Assembly: GCA_017511205.1 (NCBI GenBank)
Contig: JAFWLE010000002.1
Span: forward strand, 1-64,000
Reading direction: 5' to 3'
Origin: Candidatus Saccharimonadota bacterium
GTDB taxonomy: Bacteria > Patescibacteriota > Saccharimonadia > Saccharimonadales > Saccharimonadaceae
Length of the DNA: 64,000 bases
The notes under the pieces are model-generated. The model saw nothing but the letters and a program-made list of their open reading frames with translations, did no database searches and was not told the origin of the DNA. The stretch's first letter is position 1. Every line of letters starts with the position of its first letter. This document shows positions 51,418 through 60,422 of the stretch, piece by piece. Position numbers and translations under genes: made by a program.

Positions 51418-51480
51418 TTTCCTTTTATATGCGATATTTTATTTTTGGCACAAATCTTTTTGACTTTTATTATTTTCCGT

Positions 51481-52131
51481 TCATAAAACGATTCTAAAAT
51501 CTTCATATTTCTCGACAAAAGCATCTTCAATTCTCTTATCTGTTTTTTCAAGATACTTTTTAACTAAGCGATATCCGAGTGAATAACCTGCCCAACGTGG
51601 GAGCTCATCGTTACCATTGAAAAATATAGTATCGTAATCGTAATGTCTGGGATCTAATTGGTCGCAGAGCTCTCCGAGAATCTTTTCGTTTTCGTCGTCT
51701 GTTCGTTCTAGAATTGTTTTGATAAAATACGTTTTTTCTTCCATGTTTTTTACAAATTCAGCTTCTAAATATGTCGCAATTCCCTCGCAGATCAAGTCAT
51801 CGAATAAGGAGTTAATCCACTCGTCATTTTTGCCCCATCTTGCGGCATGGCATAATTCGTGTACCAGCATTTCAGAAATTGAGCTTTCGCGCGTTTTTTT
51901 CTCATCGATAGCAAATTCAATAAAATCTGAAGTTCTAGTACGTCCACCCACTCCGTCCTCGGGAATAATCATATCGGACAGATGATTAGTCACTAGTAGA
52001 TCAATATCCCAGTCAACTTTAAGTTTCGGAAAAACATAATCCTCGGCCTTTTTGACAGCAGTTTTAATTAATTCTCTACTGTTAGAGAGATTGCCATTTG
52101 CTTCAGTAAGTAATATATTTATTTTGCTCAT
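51481..52131 (-). CDS. Putative Zn-dependent protease (DUF2268-like)
   Basis: 216 residues, soluble. MLVHELCHAARWG near residue 88 has HExxH, and DDLICEGIATYLEAEF near 111 gives the downstream Glu ligand, a pattern like the DUF2268 family of predicted zinc proteases. A second short hydrophobic motif AGYSLGYRLVKKYL lies near 180, typical of the same family. TATGAT on the minus strand (52143-52138) is 6 nt before the ATG, so the message is probably leaderless. Substrate unknown. Confidence 0.75.
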   Translation of the reverse strand: MSKINILLTEANGNLSNSRELIKTAVKKAEDYVFPKLKVDWDIDLLVTNHLSDMIIPEDGVGGRTRTSDFIEFAIDEKKTRESSISEMLVHELCHAARWGKNDEWINSLFDDLICEGIATYLEAEFVKNMEEKTYFIKTILERTDDENEKILGELCDQLDPRHYDYDTIFFNGNDELPRWAGYSLGYRLVKKYLEKTDKRIEDAFVEKYEDFRIVL

Positions 52132-52180
52132 ATAATCATCATATCACAGTAATATCTATTCATTTTTCCACAATATTGGT

Positions 52181-52501
52181 TTATTCATCCTCTAGTCTTT
52201 TCTTTATATCCTTGCAACGGCTATTGTCTGCCGATTTGTATAGTTCTAGGCAGTCATTATACGCCTCTGTAAGTCGTTCTTTCTCTCGGCTCTTTGTGAG
52301 ATACTGTATACCAAAGTAAATACCAAAACCTGTAGCAATAAGCAGTGCAACGATGATGACAAAAGCAATAATGCCACCAACAACTTGGCTATTCTCCTCG
52401 GCCTTTTTCTTATCACGCTTCTCTAGTAAGCGTTCTAATTGCCTGGCTGTTAATGTCTGATCCCTTTTTGTTTGCTTGTCTTTTTTCGCACCTGTCGGCA
52501 T
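52181..52501 (-). CDS. Small bitopic membrane protein
   Basis: 106 residues: a Lys/Arg-rich cytoplasmic N terminus with a predicted helix (TARQLERLLEKRDKKKAEE), one transmembrane segment (~42-65) and a short outer part with two cysteines (NDCLELYKSADNSRCKD). AAGGAGG lies 3-4 nt before the ATG on the minus strand. Topology resembles division or secretion accessory proteins, but no family is recognised. Confidence 0.65.
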   Translation of the reverse strand: MPTGAKKDKQTKRDQTLTARQLERLLEKRDKKKAEENSQVVGGIIAFVIIVALLIATGFGIYFGIQYLTKSREKERLTEAYNDCLELYKSADNSRCKDIKKRLEDE

Positions 52502-52590
52502 TTTCCTCCTTACAATTTAAAATTGGTTCTTGATTTATGGATGATTATATCACAAAACAGTAACGTTAAAATGTCTTAGCTATACATCAA

Positions 52591-52613
52591 AAAGCCCTGG
52601 CTGGCTGCCAGGG
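52591..52613 (-). terminator. Intrinsic terminator
   Basis: CCCTGG pairs with CCAGGG around a 7-nt loop; on the minus strand it is followed by CTTTTT. It ends the gene at 52649. Confidence 0.8.
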
Positions 52614-52648
52614 ACATTTTGTAAGGTACTAGACCTTAAAAGAATAGC

Positions 52649-53392
52649 TTACTCGACCGGATAATAGGTCACATAGAAGATTCCATCTTCTTCTAGCTCA
52701 CTTTTTACCCAGTTACCTTCGTCATCGAGGGTGTAGAAATCCAGTTCTTCACCGTTAAATGCCGGCAGTGCCTCTTCGATGCCTGCGGCATCCAGAATGC
52801 TCAGAACGCTCGGAATTTCTTTTTCGTTTAGGACGTTGCCGTCTCTGATAGTGAGATGGTAACTCTCTCCCGCATTGACTGAAGTGTGTTCCTTGCAGTG
52901 TGGATCCCACTCGGTAGCATGCACGAAAATGCCAAATTCCACCCAGAACCATCCATCTCGTCTAAAGCAATTCAGAAACTCATCCAGCCGACCATCGAAG
53001 GGCTGAACATTGTTTTTCGGTATTGGATATTTGCGAACTATGGATTTTTCGTCACGGAACAGTTCAGCGGCCGTTTTAGGCCAAGAACCATTCCTTTGGA
53101 CATTTTTGTTGATGCGCCTAAGCAGCGGATCGCGATTGCCATAATGCACTAGAGCATTAGAAAAGACGACCGCGAAATGCGAGCCAGGAATGATGTATCC
53201 TACATCTGTAGCTTCCTGGATGTCGAATTTGACCAAGTCGACATCTCCGCGCTTAATGAGTTCGGCAAGTGCAAGCACTGCCATAGGCTCGTCATTGGTT
53301 CTCAGGGCATTACGGAAAAACTCATCGACGTCTCCCGTAGTCAAATTGAGTGATAACCAGTCTTTTAAGGTAAAATTTGAATACAAACTCAT
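52649..53392 (-). CDS. Hypothetical soluble protein
   Basis: 247 residues from the ATG at 53392, chosen because TAGGAGA lies 7 nt upstream on the minus strand; an in-frame ATG at 53425 has no such site. Acidic alpha/beta protein without signal peptide; segments include NEPMAVLALAELIKRGDVDLVKF-like helices near the start and WVEFGIFVHATEWDPHCKEH near 157-176. The His and Cys in that last segment could bind metal. No family recognised. It is a single-gene unit with its own terminator. Confidence 0.65.
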   Translation of the reverse strand: MSLYSNFTLKDWLSLNLTTGDVDEFFRNALRTNDEPMAVLALAELIKRGDVDLVKFDIQEATDVGYIIPGSHFAVVFSNALVHYGNRDPLLRRINKNVQRNGSWPKTAAELFRDEKSIVRKYPIPKNNVQPFDGRLDEFLNCFRRDGWFWVEFGIFVHATEWDPHCKEHTSVNAGESYHLTIRDGNVLNEKEIPSVLSILDAAGIEEALPAFNGEELDFYTLDDEGNWVKSELEEDGIFYVTYYPVE

Positions 53393-53546
53393 CGTTTGTC
53401 TCCTACGTTTTAGGCCCGCCGGCACTAAATTTAGGGGGCAGCAAAAAGCGACAACCCTATCTTTACATTATAGCATAAATATTATAAAAAGTCAATAATA
53501 GCGACACAAAAACACTAATAAATAAACATACCAGATGGTTATAAAT

Positions 53547-54311
53547 CTATAACTGTCTACAAGTTGTTCCGGATGATTGTTCGGCGTTCTTCTTGATTGT
53601 GTCGGCAATTTCCTGGGCGCTCTTCCCCTCTAGGCTCGAAGTTGATGCGATCTCCTTAATCCCTTCGCTATCATAGGTTAATGTCATCTTCAAATAGTCA
53701 CCTTCAGCGTAATCGTGGGTAAAGCTGCAATGATCCTTGCAGCGGTTTTCGTATTCTTCTACGACAGTATCTACAATCTCTTTTTCGTAGTTTTTATAAG
53801 TGCTACTTAACGTCTTCAAGTCTACGCTTGCAGTTATATCGCCTCCTGAAATCCCGCCATCTACCACATGAATATTGCTTTCACCCTTCATGTCAATTCC
53901 CATTACGCTGTTGTCCATCGTACAAGAAATCGTAATGCCTCCACCTGATAAGAAGACTACCAGAAGGACAATGACTAAAACAATCACGGCACCGCCTATA
54001 GCGCAACCAACAATTATTTTATTCTTATTAGGATTCGGTTTTTTGGCAGCAGAATTAGCATCAGCAGCTGGGGTACTAGCAACCGCCTGTCCAGCGGCCA
54101 GTTGAGTTGGAGCCGCAGCGGTGGATTCAGCTGGTTTTGGAGCTGACTCAGCTTTTGCCGGTTCGGCTGCCGCTGGTTCTGCTGGCGCTGTCTGTGTTGC
54201 TGGTTCGGCTGTCGCTGGTTCTGATTTCGCTGGCTCGGCCTGCTCTGGTGCAGTCTTCTCTGGCTCTGTCTGAGCTGGCTGATTTGGAGTTTCAGTTTCT
54301 TTATTATCCAT
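53547..54311 (-). CDS. Membrane-anchored protein with Ala/Pro/Glu-rich tail
   Basis: 254 residues. The first ~100 are a low-complexity Pro/Ala/Glu/Lys tail (repeated AEPAKSEPA-like units), then one transmembrane segment (~101-122, IVGCAIGGAVIVLVIVLLVVF) and an outer domain of ~130 residues (ITISCTMDNSVMGIDMKG, YLKMTLTYDSEGIKEI) that resembles the DUF1307/YehR lipoprotein fold by its strand pattern. Four cysteines could form disulphides outside. AAGGAAGG lies before the ATG. Confidence 0.65.
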   Translation of the reverse strand: MDNKETETPNQPAQTEPEKTAPEQAEPAKSEPATAEPATQTAPAEPAAAEPAKAESAPKPAESTAAAPTQLAAGQAVASTPAADANSAAKKPNPNKNKIIVGCAIGGAVIVLVIVLLVVFLSGGGITISCTMDNSVMGIDMKGESNIHVVDGGISGGDITASVDLKTLSSTYKNYEKEIVDTVVEEYENRCKDHCSFTHDYAEGDYLKMTLTYDSEGIKEIASTSSLEGKSAQEIADTIKKNAEQSSGTTCRQL

Positions 54312-54433
54312 TTAATTTCCTTCCTTTATCACCAAAATTGTTAGTTACTTTCAAGCAGGCTACCAAAAGTGGTGAAGTTATTAACATGACCTTATTATAC
54401 CGCATTTTCTAAAAAACATAAAAATCCCTAACC

Positions 54434-54461
54434 TTGATTTTTCCAATTTTTGTGCTATAAT
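54434..54461 (+). promoter_or_regulatory. Promoter of the gene at 54533
   Basis: TTGATT (54434-54439), 16-nt spacer, TATAAT (54456-54461). Confidence 0.7.
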
Positions 54462-54532
54462 TTTAAGAGGTGTTTTTTATTTTGCTCTTTAAAAAATAGA
54501 GCTTGTCGATGTGATTTTGAGGAGGTATGGTG

Positions 54533-55519
54533 ATGGATAAAGAGAAAGCGGCTTATTGTGATGGTTTAAGGCGTTATTACGCTTTGCAACGACAGAAATA
54601 CAATGTGATTTCCGCCAAAGAGTTAAATCAGCAAATCGGAGAATTTTTAGACATGAAGTCGATTAAAACCGATTCATGCCTGAGAAAGTGGCTACTTGAG
54701 GACATTTTTGTTGATCATCCTAATGATTGGCAAGAGCTTGGGCTGAACGCTTCGAATTTCGTTCTAGATTATATCTATAACGATGAAGAAAACAGTGATT
54801 TTTTATGCATGTATCTGACCGATTTCAGCAAACTCCCCGAAGGAGTTTCTGCAAATCAGTTGATTGAGGCTCTGCCACTAGATTATATCTTCGAAGAGCT
54901 GGAAGGCCTAGACTTCTGGCAGCAAAACGGTTATGACGAATACCAAGAGTTCCCAAATTGCAAATCTTTGATGGGTATCTTCTTGGAAGAATTTGAAAAA
55001 GCCGGTGGAGATATGAATTTATTCATTAAGAAGTTTGTCGACGCGGGAGGTCATTTCAACACACGTGGCTACAGATCGCACTATTATGTGGCTGCGGCCT
55101 TAGACTTACATAATGCCGGAGTCCCAGTTGATCTAACCGAAGTAGCGAGAAATGTCGATGACATGGTCTACTTTTATAAAGGTGGATATCGCACACTTTG
55201 GCCTTACGTCTTCAACATGCTTGATTTATACAAAGCAGGGGCAGAAGTTGATCTCAAGAAACTTGAATCACGGGTTAAAAGGTACAAATCTAAGATGACC
55301 TACGATGGTTATTTGATTCTCATGGAGCAGCTTATCGAAGCTGGCCTGAAAATTGATTGTACTAAATTTGCCAAGTCGGTTTTGGCTGATTTGGATAAAG
55401 CCAAAGATTTCAAGTATCAGAATTACATTAAACATAGCCATCCTAGTTTGACTAAGCTTTTAGCTAGACATGGCGTCAAGGATGAGTTAATCGACCAGCT
55501 CGATTCAAGACTAGAGTAA
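54533..55519 (+). CDS. Hypothetical helical-repeat protein
   Basis: 328 residues. The ATG at 54533 is preferred to 54527: GAGGAGGT ends at 54526, directly against the first ATG but 6-7 nt from the second. The protein is soluble and mostly helical, with recurring units of a Leu-rich helix and a phrase like AGVPVDLTEVARNV / AGAEVDLKKLESRV / AGLKIDCTKFAKSV (near 195, 240 and 278), so it may be an ankyrin- or HEAT-like repeat array. It could bind protein partners. No family assigned. A strong terminator follows. Confidence 0.68.
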   Translation: MDKEKAAYCDGLRRYYALQRQKYNVISAKELNQQIGEFLDMKSIKTDSCLRKWLLEDIFVDHPNDWQELGLNASNFVLDYIYNDEENSDFLCMYLTDFSKLPEGVSANQLIEALPLDYIFEELEGLDFWQQNGYDEYQEFPNCKSLMGIFLEEFEKAGGDMNLFIKKFVDAGGHFNTRGYRSHYYVAAALDLHNAGVPVDLTEVARNVDDMVYFYKGGYRTLWPYVFNMLDLYKAGAEVDLKKLESRVKRYKSKMTYDGYLILMEQLIEAGLKIDCTKFAKSVLADLDKAKDFKYQNYIKHSHPSLTKLLARHGVKDELIDQLDSRLE

Positions 55520-55541
55520 AAACACCCACAGCACCTTTAAT

Positions 55542-55566
55542 CCCCCAGATTTATCTGGGGATTTTT
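55542..55566 (+). terminator. Intrinsic terminator
   Basis: CCCCAGAT pairs with ATCTGGGG around TT, followed by ATTTTT. Confidence 0.9.
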
Positions 55567-55580
55567 CATACCAACATTTT

Positions 55581-57350
55581 TTATGATTCGTCTAAGAATG
55601 CTCCGCTTTGCTTAGACCAAAGTCTCGCATATTCCCCGTTTGATTTGAGTAGTTCATGGTGCGGACCACGTTCGACAATCTTGCCGTTTTTCATCACTAC
55701 TATTTCGTCTAAACCGGCCACCGTCGATAAACGATGTGCTACTACAATTGACGTCCTATCACGCATCAAATTGGCCAGTGCTCCTTGAATCAAACCTTCC
55801 GATTCTGAATCCAATGCCGAAGTAGCTTCATCTAGTACTAGAATTGGAGCATTCTTTAGAATCGCTCGTGCAATGGCTATGCGTTGCCTTTGACCGCCCG
55901 AAAGTTTGACGCCCCGTTCGCCAACTAACGTATTATAACCATCTGGCAACTCTTGGATAAACTCATCTGCATTGGCTAGCTTTGCGGCCTTCACTACTTC
56001 TTCCCGCGTGGCTCCATTTTTACCATAGGCAATATTTTCAAAAATTGAACGATGAAACAAAGAAGAATCCTGTGGCACGTAGGCGATTGCCTCACGCAAG
56101 CTTTTCTGTGTTACGTCACGAATGTCTTGTCCATCAACATAAATCGCTCCGGCCGCTATATCATCAAACCTAAGTAGTAGTTTAGTCAAAGTGGTCTTTC
56201 CAGAACCAGATACCCCAACTAACCCGATGCTTTTCCCTGCTGGCACTTTCAAATCAAAATCTTTAAACAAAGCTTCTTTTTGGCCTCGATGACAAAAAGC
56301 AACATGCGAAAAATCAATTTCTGCTTTTGAGACTTTCAAAGGTTTATCGGTCTTGTCGTCAATGATGAGCGGTAAATCTAGTATTTCTACCATTTCCTTA
56401 GCATCCCCGAATGTGCGGTTCATGGTCCTAAGGATGTAATTAACCGACCAGACGCTCGAAAGCAGTGAATTGGATAGCGAATACAAAAAGACCATATTAG
56501 CGATCGTGGTGCCAAATAAATCATGGCTCATTATTATCAGCACTAAAAGGCCTACAAAAGTAATTAGATTCACTGCGTTCATTGATAGATTTCGCCATAA
56601 AGATACTTTTGCAGTTTTAAAAGTCGCCTCCTTAGTTTTTTGTGTGGCCTTAGTAAATCTCATTTTTTCTATATTTTCATGCGCATAGGATTTTACCGAC
56701 ATTTCATTAGTAATGGCATCCGCTAGTTGTCCTGTTTGTTTGTTTTCTGCGTCGGCCAGTAACTCGTCTACATCTCTAGTCTTGTAATAAGTGACTACCG
56801 CTATGGCCATATACGTGATAGTATAAACACCTAAAATTGCAGCAAACGGTGGGCAAATCATGGCTGCTACGCCAATCGAATATAAAAGCGTCAAAATTAA
56901 TGGGTAGATGCTCCAAACGAAGCTTGATTTTAGACCGATAAAAGCTCTCGGAAATTTATTCGCGGCGCTAGTCAGCGAACCAGAGAACCTGTCATTATGA
57001 AAAGTCATCGATTGATTAATCACCGCCGTAAACGCGAGTTTCGACAAAAACTCTCCACCTATCGCATCAACCGACCAATCCAACCAATCCACTGCCCTAG
57101 TTATCAATATATTATCAGTCGCCACTGCTAGTACCGTCAAAAGTAGTATTTCAGTGTAATTTGCAATTTCAAAATCTCCACCTGATAACTGGCCAATAAT
57201 CTGCGAAGTGCAGTAAGGTATCGCTACGCTTGACAAAAAAATCAAAATTGGCACTAAAATCAAAAGTAAACCAGTTCTAACCTTACATTGCATTAAAGCT
57301 AACCAAAAATAATGCAAAGTCCGTCTGATGTTGTTTTTCTTTTTTGCCAT
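55581..57350 (-). CDS. ABC transporter, fused permease and ATPase
   Basis: 589 residues, type IV ABC exporter half-transporter. Six membrane helices (1-~330), then the nucleotide-binding domain: Walker A GVSGSGKTT near 385, Q-loop YVPQDSSLF, signature LSGGQRQRIAIARAIL near 490, Walker B ILVLDEATSALD and the H-loop AHRLSTV. Typical of MsbA/McjD-like exporters; a homodimer is likely as no partner is adjacent. The cargo may be lipid, peptide or drug. A CATAAT box lies 6 nt before the ATG on the minus strand. Confidence 0.93.
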   Translation of the reverse strand: MAKKKNNIRRTLHYFWLALMQCKVRTGLLLILVPILIFLSSVAIPYCTSQIIGQLSGGDFEIANYTEILLLTVLAVATDNILITRAVDWLDWSVDAIGGEFLSKLAFTAVINQSMTFHNDRFSGSLTSAANKFPRAFIGLKSSFVWSIYPLILTLLYSIGVAAMICPPFAAILGVYTITYMAIAVVTYYKTRDVDELLADAENKQTGQLADAITNEMSVKSYAHENIEKMRFTKATQKTKEATFKTAKVSLWRNLSMNAVNLITFVGLLVLIIMSHDLFGTTIANMVFLYSLSNSLLSSVWSVNYILRTMNRTFGDAKEMVEILDLPLIIDDKTDKPLKVSKAEIDFSHVAFCHRGQKEALFKDFDLKVPAGKSIGLVGVSGSGKTTLTKLLLRFDDIAAGAIYVDGQDIRDVTQKSLREAIAYVPQDSSLFHRSIFENIAYGKNGATREEVVKAAKLANADEFIQELPDGYNTLVGERGVKLSGGQRQRIAIARAILKNAPILVLDEATSALDSESEGLIQGALANLMRDRTSIVVAHRLSTVAGLDEIVVMKNGKIVERGPHHELLKSNGEYARLWSKQSGAFLDES

Positions 57351-57368
57351 ATCCTTATTATGGCACGA

Positions 57369-58334
57369 TTATTTATCCCAGTCAAACCCTTCGCCGAAGT
57401 GTCCATACTCGGCAGTTTTTTCATAAATCGGGCGCTTCAAATCTAGGTATTTAATAATGCCATTCGGTGTGAGATCGTAACCTTCGATTTCCTCCGGTTT
57501 GCCGTCGATAATTACAGTTTTTTCTAGTGGCTCAGCATAGCCAATTGCGTAAGCGAGCCGTACCAAAACGTCGTGAGCTTTGCGTTTTCTTAAATAATCT
57601 ACCGCGATGCGTCGTGCCATATAAGCAGCGGAGCGGTCAACCTTTGATGGATCTTTGCCAGAAAAACAGCCACCGCCAATTGCAATTCTCGGACCATAAT
57701 TATCTACAATTAATTTGCGACCAGTCAGTCCGGTATCGGCATCAAACCCGCCCTGATTCCAGTCGCCCGCTGGGTTGATGTGGAGCTCTAGTTTGCCGGT
57801 CAAATTATTCTTTTCTATAAATTCACGTACAGTTTTTTCTAGCTCAGCAAGAGGAACGTTCTGGAAACTTGCCACAATTGAATCAATTGAATCATCCGGT
57901 GCAATCGTGACCTGCGTCTTACCGTCATACGGATACTTGTCATAAATATATTGATTCAGACGTCGTGCTAGGACTACCTCACGTGGCAGCATTTCGGGAG
58001 TCTCGTCCGTGGCGTAACCAATCATAATTCCCTGGTCGCCTGCGCCGCCGGTGTCTACACCTTGGGCAATTTCTGGTGATTGTTTTACGATTTTAGTGTG
58101 AATCTCTAAGTTGTCGCCGGCAATCCTTTTGACAATAGCTGGGATATCTACGTCTTTTGCTGTGGAAGTCACTTCACCGGTCACGAAAACTACGCCGTGT
58201 CCGCCACAAGTTTCTACTGCCACACGCGCATTGGGGTCTTCTTTAAAATAAGCATCTAACACCGCGTCACTGATGCGGTCACAAAGTTTATCTGGGTGTT
58301 TCGGAGAAACACTCTCCGCAGTTCTTCTGAACAT
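57369..58334 (-). CDS. metK: S-adenosylmethionine synthetase (compact form)
   Basis: Makes SAM from methionine and ATP. Motifs: ESVSPKHPDKLCDRISDAVLD (7-27; usual ESVTEGHPDK), GGAGDQGIMIGYATDE near 96, GFDADTGLTGRK near 193 and GGGCFSGKDPSKVDRSAAY near 218. At 321 residues it is 60-80 shorter than typical MetK, mainly by trimmed loops; all catalytic regions seem kept. GAAAGG lies 4-5 nt before the ATG. It stands directly behind a SAM riboswitch, which shows feedback control. Confidence 0.95.
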   Translation of the reverse strand: MFRRTAESVSPKHPDKLCDRISDAVLDAYFKEDPNARVAVETCGGHGVVFVTGEVTSTAKDVDIPAIVKRIAGDNLEIHTKIVKQSPEIAQGVDTGGAGDQGIMIGYATDETPEMLPREVVLARRLNQYIYDKYPYDGKTQVTIAPDDSIDSIVASFQNVPLAELEKTVREFIEKNNLTGKLELHINPAGDWNQGGFDADTGLTGRKLIVDNYGPRIAIGGGCFSGKDPSKVDRSAAYMARRIAVDYLRKRKAHDVLVRLAYAIGYAEPLEKTVIIDGKPEEIEGYDLTPNGIIKYLDLKRPIYEKTAEYGHFGEGFDWDK

Positions 58335-58347
58335 ATCTTTCCTTTCT

Positions 58348-58422
58348 GGTCGGAATTACCACCTTGGCCATTGCTAGGTTGGCAGGAGGTCATCGGGCCG
58401 CTCCCTCGCTCCTTCTTGATAT
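58348..58422 (-). promoter_or_regulatory. SAM-I (S-box) type riboswitch
   Basis: On the minus strand ATATCAAGAAGGAGCGAGGG begins an S-box core: GGCCCGATGA near the middle, GCCAACC, then AAGGTGGTAATTCC and GACC at the 3' end. P2 can form from AGGAG with CTCCT and P3 from ACC with GGT. These match the conserved SAM-I positions in order. There is no terminator between it and metK; the aptamer ends only 5 nt before the GGAAAG Shine-Dalgarno, so control is probably translational. Confidence 0.88.
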
Positions 58423-58470
58423 TAGTATTAGTATTATTATTATATCATATCTCGTGATAAAATATAAAGC

Positions 58471-59703
58471 ATGAAGATCGCGATTTTTTCAGACTGCTAT
58501 TTAGATCTTACGGGAGGCATCGTTTCATCCATTAACGCCCAGAAGGCAGCGTTAGAAAAAGATGGCCACATAGTCTACATTTTTAGTACCAGCTTCCCGA
58601 AAAGCGATGAAGAGTTACAAAAATTAGCTCAGAAAAATGTCTTTGTAGTGCCCAGTTGCAAATATCTATTTAAGCACGTTACGCCAGTTTCTCGCCGTCC
58701 GAAAGTTGTCGAAGATTGGCTGCTTAAAAACCATCCAGAACTAAAAAATTTTGATGTTTTCTATATTCATTACGAAGCAGGCTGTTCTATCGTCGGACTA
58801 AGGCTTGCGAAAAAGCTCAAAATCCCTTCCGTGCAAGTAATGCATGGCCGCGAAGACATGGGCGAAAGCTTGCTGGTTCCCTTTGGCCTCAAGACCTTCG
58901 TGGCAGTTTTTCTAAATCGCACACATGCCCTTTTTATTCCACATAAAAAATCCGTCAAAAAGGACGATTATTTAGCTGATTCTTTGGCTCGAGCCAATAT
59001 GTGGAGCCTAATGGTGAATCACGCTAACTACGCTGATGTTCTTATCACGCCTTCCGAGCATTTCGCACGCAAACTCGGCCACTACGGCGTCAAGAAAAAG
59101 ATTTGGCTTTTGCCCAATGGCTATCCAGACGAAAAATTCCTCAAAAATCCTAAAAAACGCGAGTTTAAATCCGGCGAAACTCTGAAGATGATTTGGCATT
59201 CCCGCGTGTCAAAAGAAAAACGTATCCTGCCGTTTCTAGAAGCTCTTGAAAGTTTACACGGTAAATATCATTTGGACGTTTACGGCGATGGACCGGATTT
59301 AAAAAAGGCCAAAGAGTTTGCCAAAAAACATCAATTAAACGTGACCTTTCATGGCAATGCCAGCTTTGAAACTGTACAGAAAGCCATTCAAAAAGCGTCA
59401 TTGGATATTTTAGTCTCGTATAATTACGATGATTATCCTTCTACTTTGGTCGAAGACGAAGCGGTAGGCTTGCCGGTATTCATTTGCGATCCAGACATGG
59501 AAGAAGTCGTGCCGCCCAAGAGCTTTTTGATCTCCAAAAACGAATCACCCGAAAAAATGGCTGATACTCTCAATTCGCTCTTTGACTATCCAGAGAAAAT
59601 TGCCAAAATGTCCGAAGCCATGTTAAAAAACCATGATGAGGTTTTGATTAGTAAGCGCATTAAACTACTCGAAAAAATATTTAATGGTATAATTAAACCA
59701 TGA
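58471..59703 (+). CDS. GT4 family glycosyltransferase
   Basis: 410-residue GT-B enzyme. The N-terminal half has GGIVSSINAQKAALEKDGH near residue 11; the C-terminal nucleotide-sugar site shows the KEKRILPFLEAL region near 247 and the E-x7-E motif as VEDEAVGLPVFICD near 328. It resembles diacylglycerol glucosyltransferases and cell-wall mannosyltransferases. The gene after it encodes a CDP-alcohol phosphatidyltransferase with a 4-nt overlap, so a role in glycolipid or phosphoglycolipid synthesis is likely. TAAAAT at 58458-58463 is 7 nt before the ATG. Confidence 0.87.
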   Translation: MKIAIFSDCYLDLTGGIVSSINAQKAALEKDGHIVYIFSTSFPKSDEELQKLAQKNVFVVPSCKYLFKHVTPVSRRPKVVEDWLLKNHPELKNFDVFYIHYEAGCSIVGLRLAKKLKIPSVQVMHGREDMGESLLVPFGLKTFVAVFLNRTHALFIPHKKSVKKDDYLADSLARANMWSLMVNHANYADVLITPSEHFARKLGHYGVKKKIWLLPNGYPDEKFLKNPKKREFKSGETLKMIWHSRVSKEKRILPFLEALESLHGKYHLDVYGDGPDLKKAKEFAKKHQLNVTFHGNASFETVQKAIQKASLDILVSYNYDDYPSTLVEDEAVGLPVFICDPDMEEVVPPKSFLISKNESPEKMADTLNSLFDYPEKIAKMSEAMLKNHDEVLISKRIKLLEKIFNGIIKP

Positions 59704-60338
59704 GGTATTTAGCGGACTTACTGACTTCATCGAGACTGATTCTGGCCGTCATTTTGATTGTCATTTCCTTCACTGGTGCTCCCACTGAAGCCGCTTTTAT
59801 CATTTTTTTAACTGCTGAATTTACTGATGCCTTTGATGGCACTTGCGCGCGTAAGTGGCCTTTCCCAAAAAATAAAACACCCAAATATCGCAAGTACGCC
59901 GCTCAATTTGATATGGTTTCGGATATTTTACTAACCTTCGCCCAAGTACTCTTCATGACGTTAAGAATCAACTGGGTGCTGGGCGTGATCATTATTTGTT
60001 ACTATGTGCTTTCATCCGTAGGTGGTGATTTATTAGTTTATGGCAAATTGCTTGGGCACCCGGATGATTGCACCAAAGATTCCTTGGCGCATCGCAATTT
60101 CCCACTGGCTAAAAAGATTATTCTCACTCGCCGCTATATCTACACGATTTGTCTTGGAATCGTGAATGCTGTGATTCTCTTCGCTACCAATTGGCCAGAT
60201 CCAGTTAAATATGGATTGTTTGTTTTTGGCTGTTCAATTTTTGTATTCATCTGGTTCTTTTTACGCCAGCGCCGCCAGAACATTTCGCGCGATGCGGTAG
60301 ACATCGAGAAAAAACTCAGCAAAGCTTCTAAGCATTGA
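59700..60338 (+). CDS. CDP-alcohol phosphatidyltransferase
   Basis: 212-residue integral membrane enzyme that joins an alcohol to a CDP-activated lipid. The signature DxxDGxxAR is at residues 42-50 (DAFDGTCAR), followed after an insertion by FDMVSD, giving the last two Asp. Five to six membrane segments are seen. The head group (glycerophosphate, inositol phosphate or other) cannot be told. It overlaps the glycosyltransferase by 4 nt, yet TATAAT at 59688-59693 inside that gene is exactly 6 nt before the ATG, so it may also have its own leaderless transcript. Confidence 0.88.
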   Translation: MRYLADLLTSSRLILAVILIVISFTGAPTEAAFIIFLTAEFTDAFDGTCARKWPFPKNKTPKYRKYAAQFDMVSDILLTFAQVLFMTLRINWVLGVIIICYYVLSSVGGDLLVYGKLLGHPDDCTKDSLAHRNFPLAKKIILTRRYIYTICLGIVNAVILFATNWPDPVKYGLFVFGCSIFVFIWFFLRQRRQNISRDAVDIEKKLSKASKH

Positions 60339-60362
60339 CATTTAGTCTAGATAGCTTATAAT
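60335..60362 (+). promoter_or_regulatory. Promoter of the secreted-protein gene at 60423
   Basis: TTGACA (60335-60340), 16-nt spacer, TATAAT (60357-60362). It overlaps the stop codon of the preceding gene. Confidence 0.85.
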
Positions 60363-60422
60363 GGTGTTATCTAGATAAGCATAACCCTAAATGGCGGTGT
60401 TTCGTCGTTAGGAAAGGAAAAA

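Noticed and set aside
51351-51551. 66-codon minus-strand ORF
   Set aside because: It overlaps the end of the DUF2268-like gene in another frame, contains the G/C hairpin at 51391-51417 and has no ribosome-binding site.
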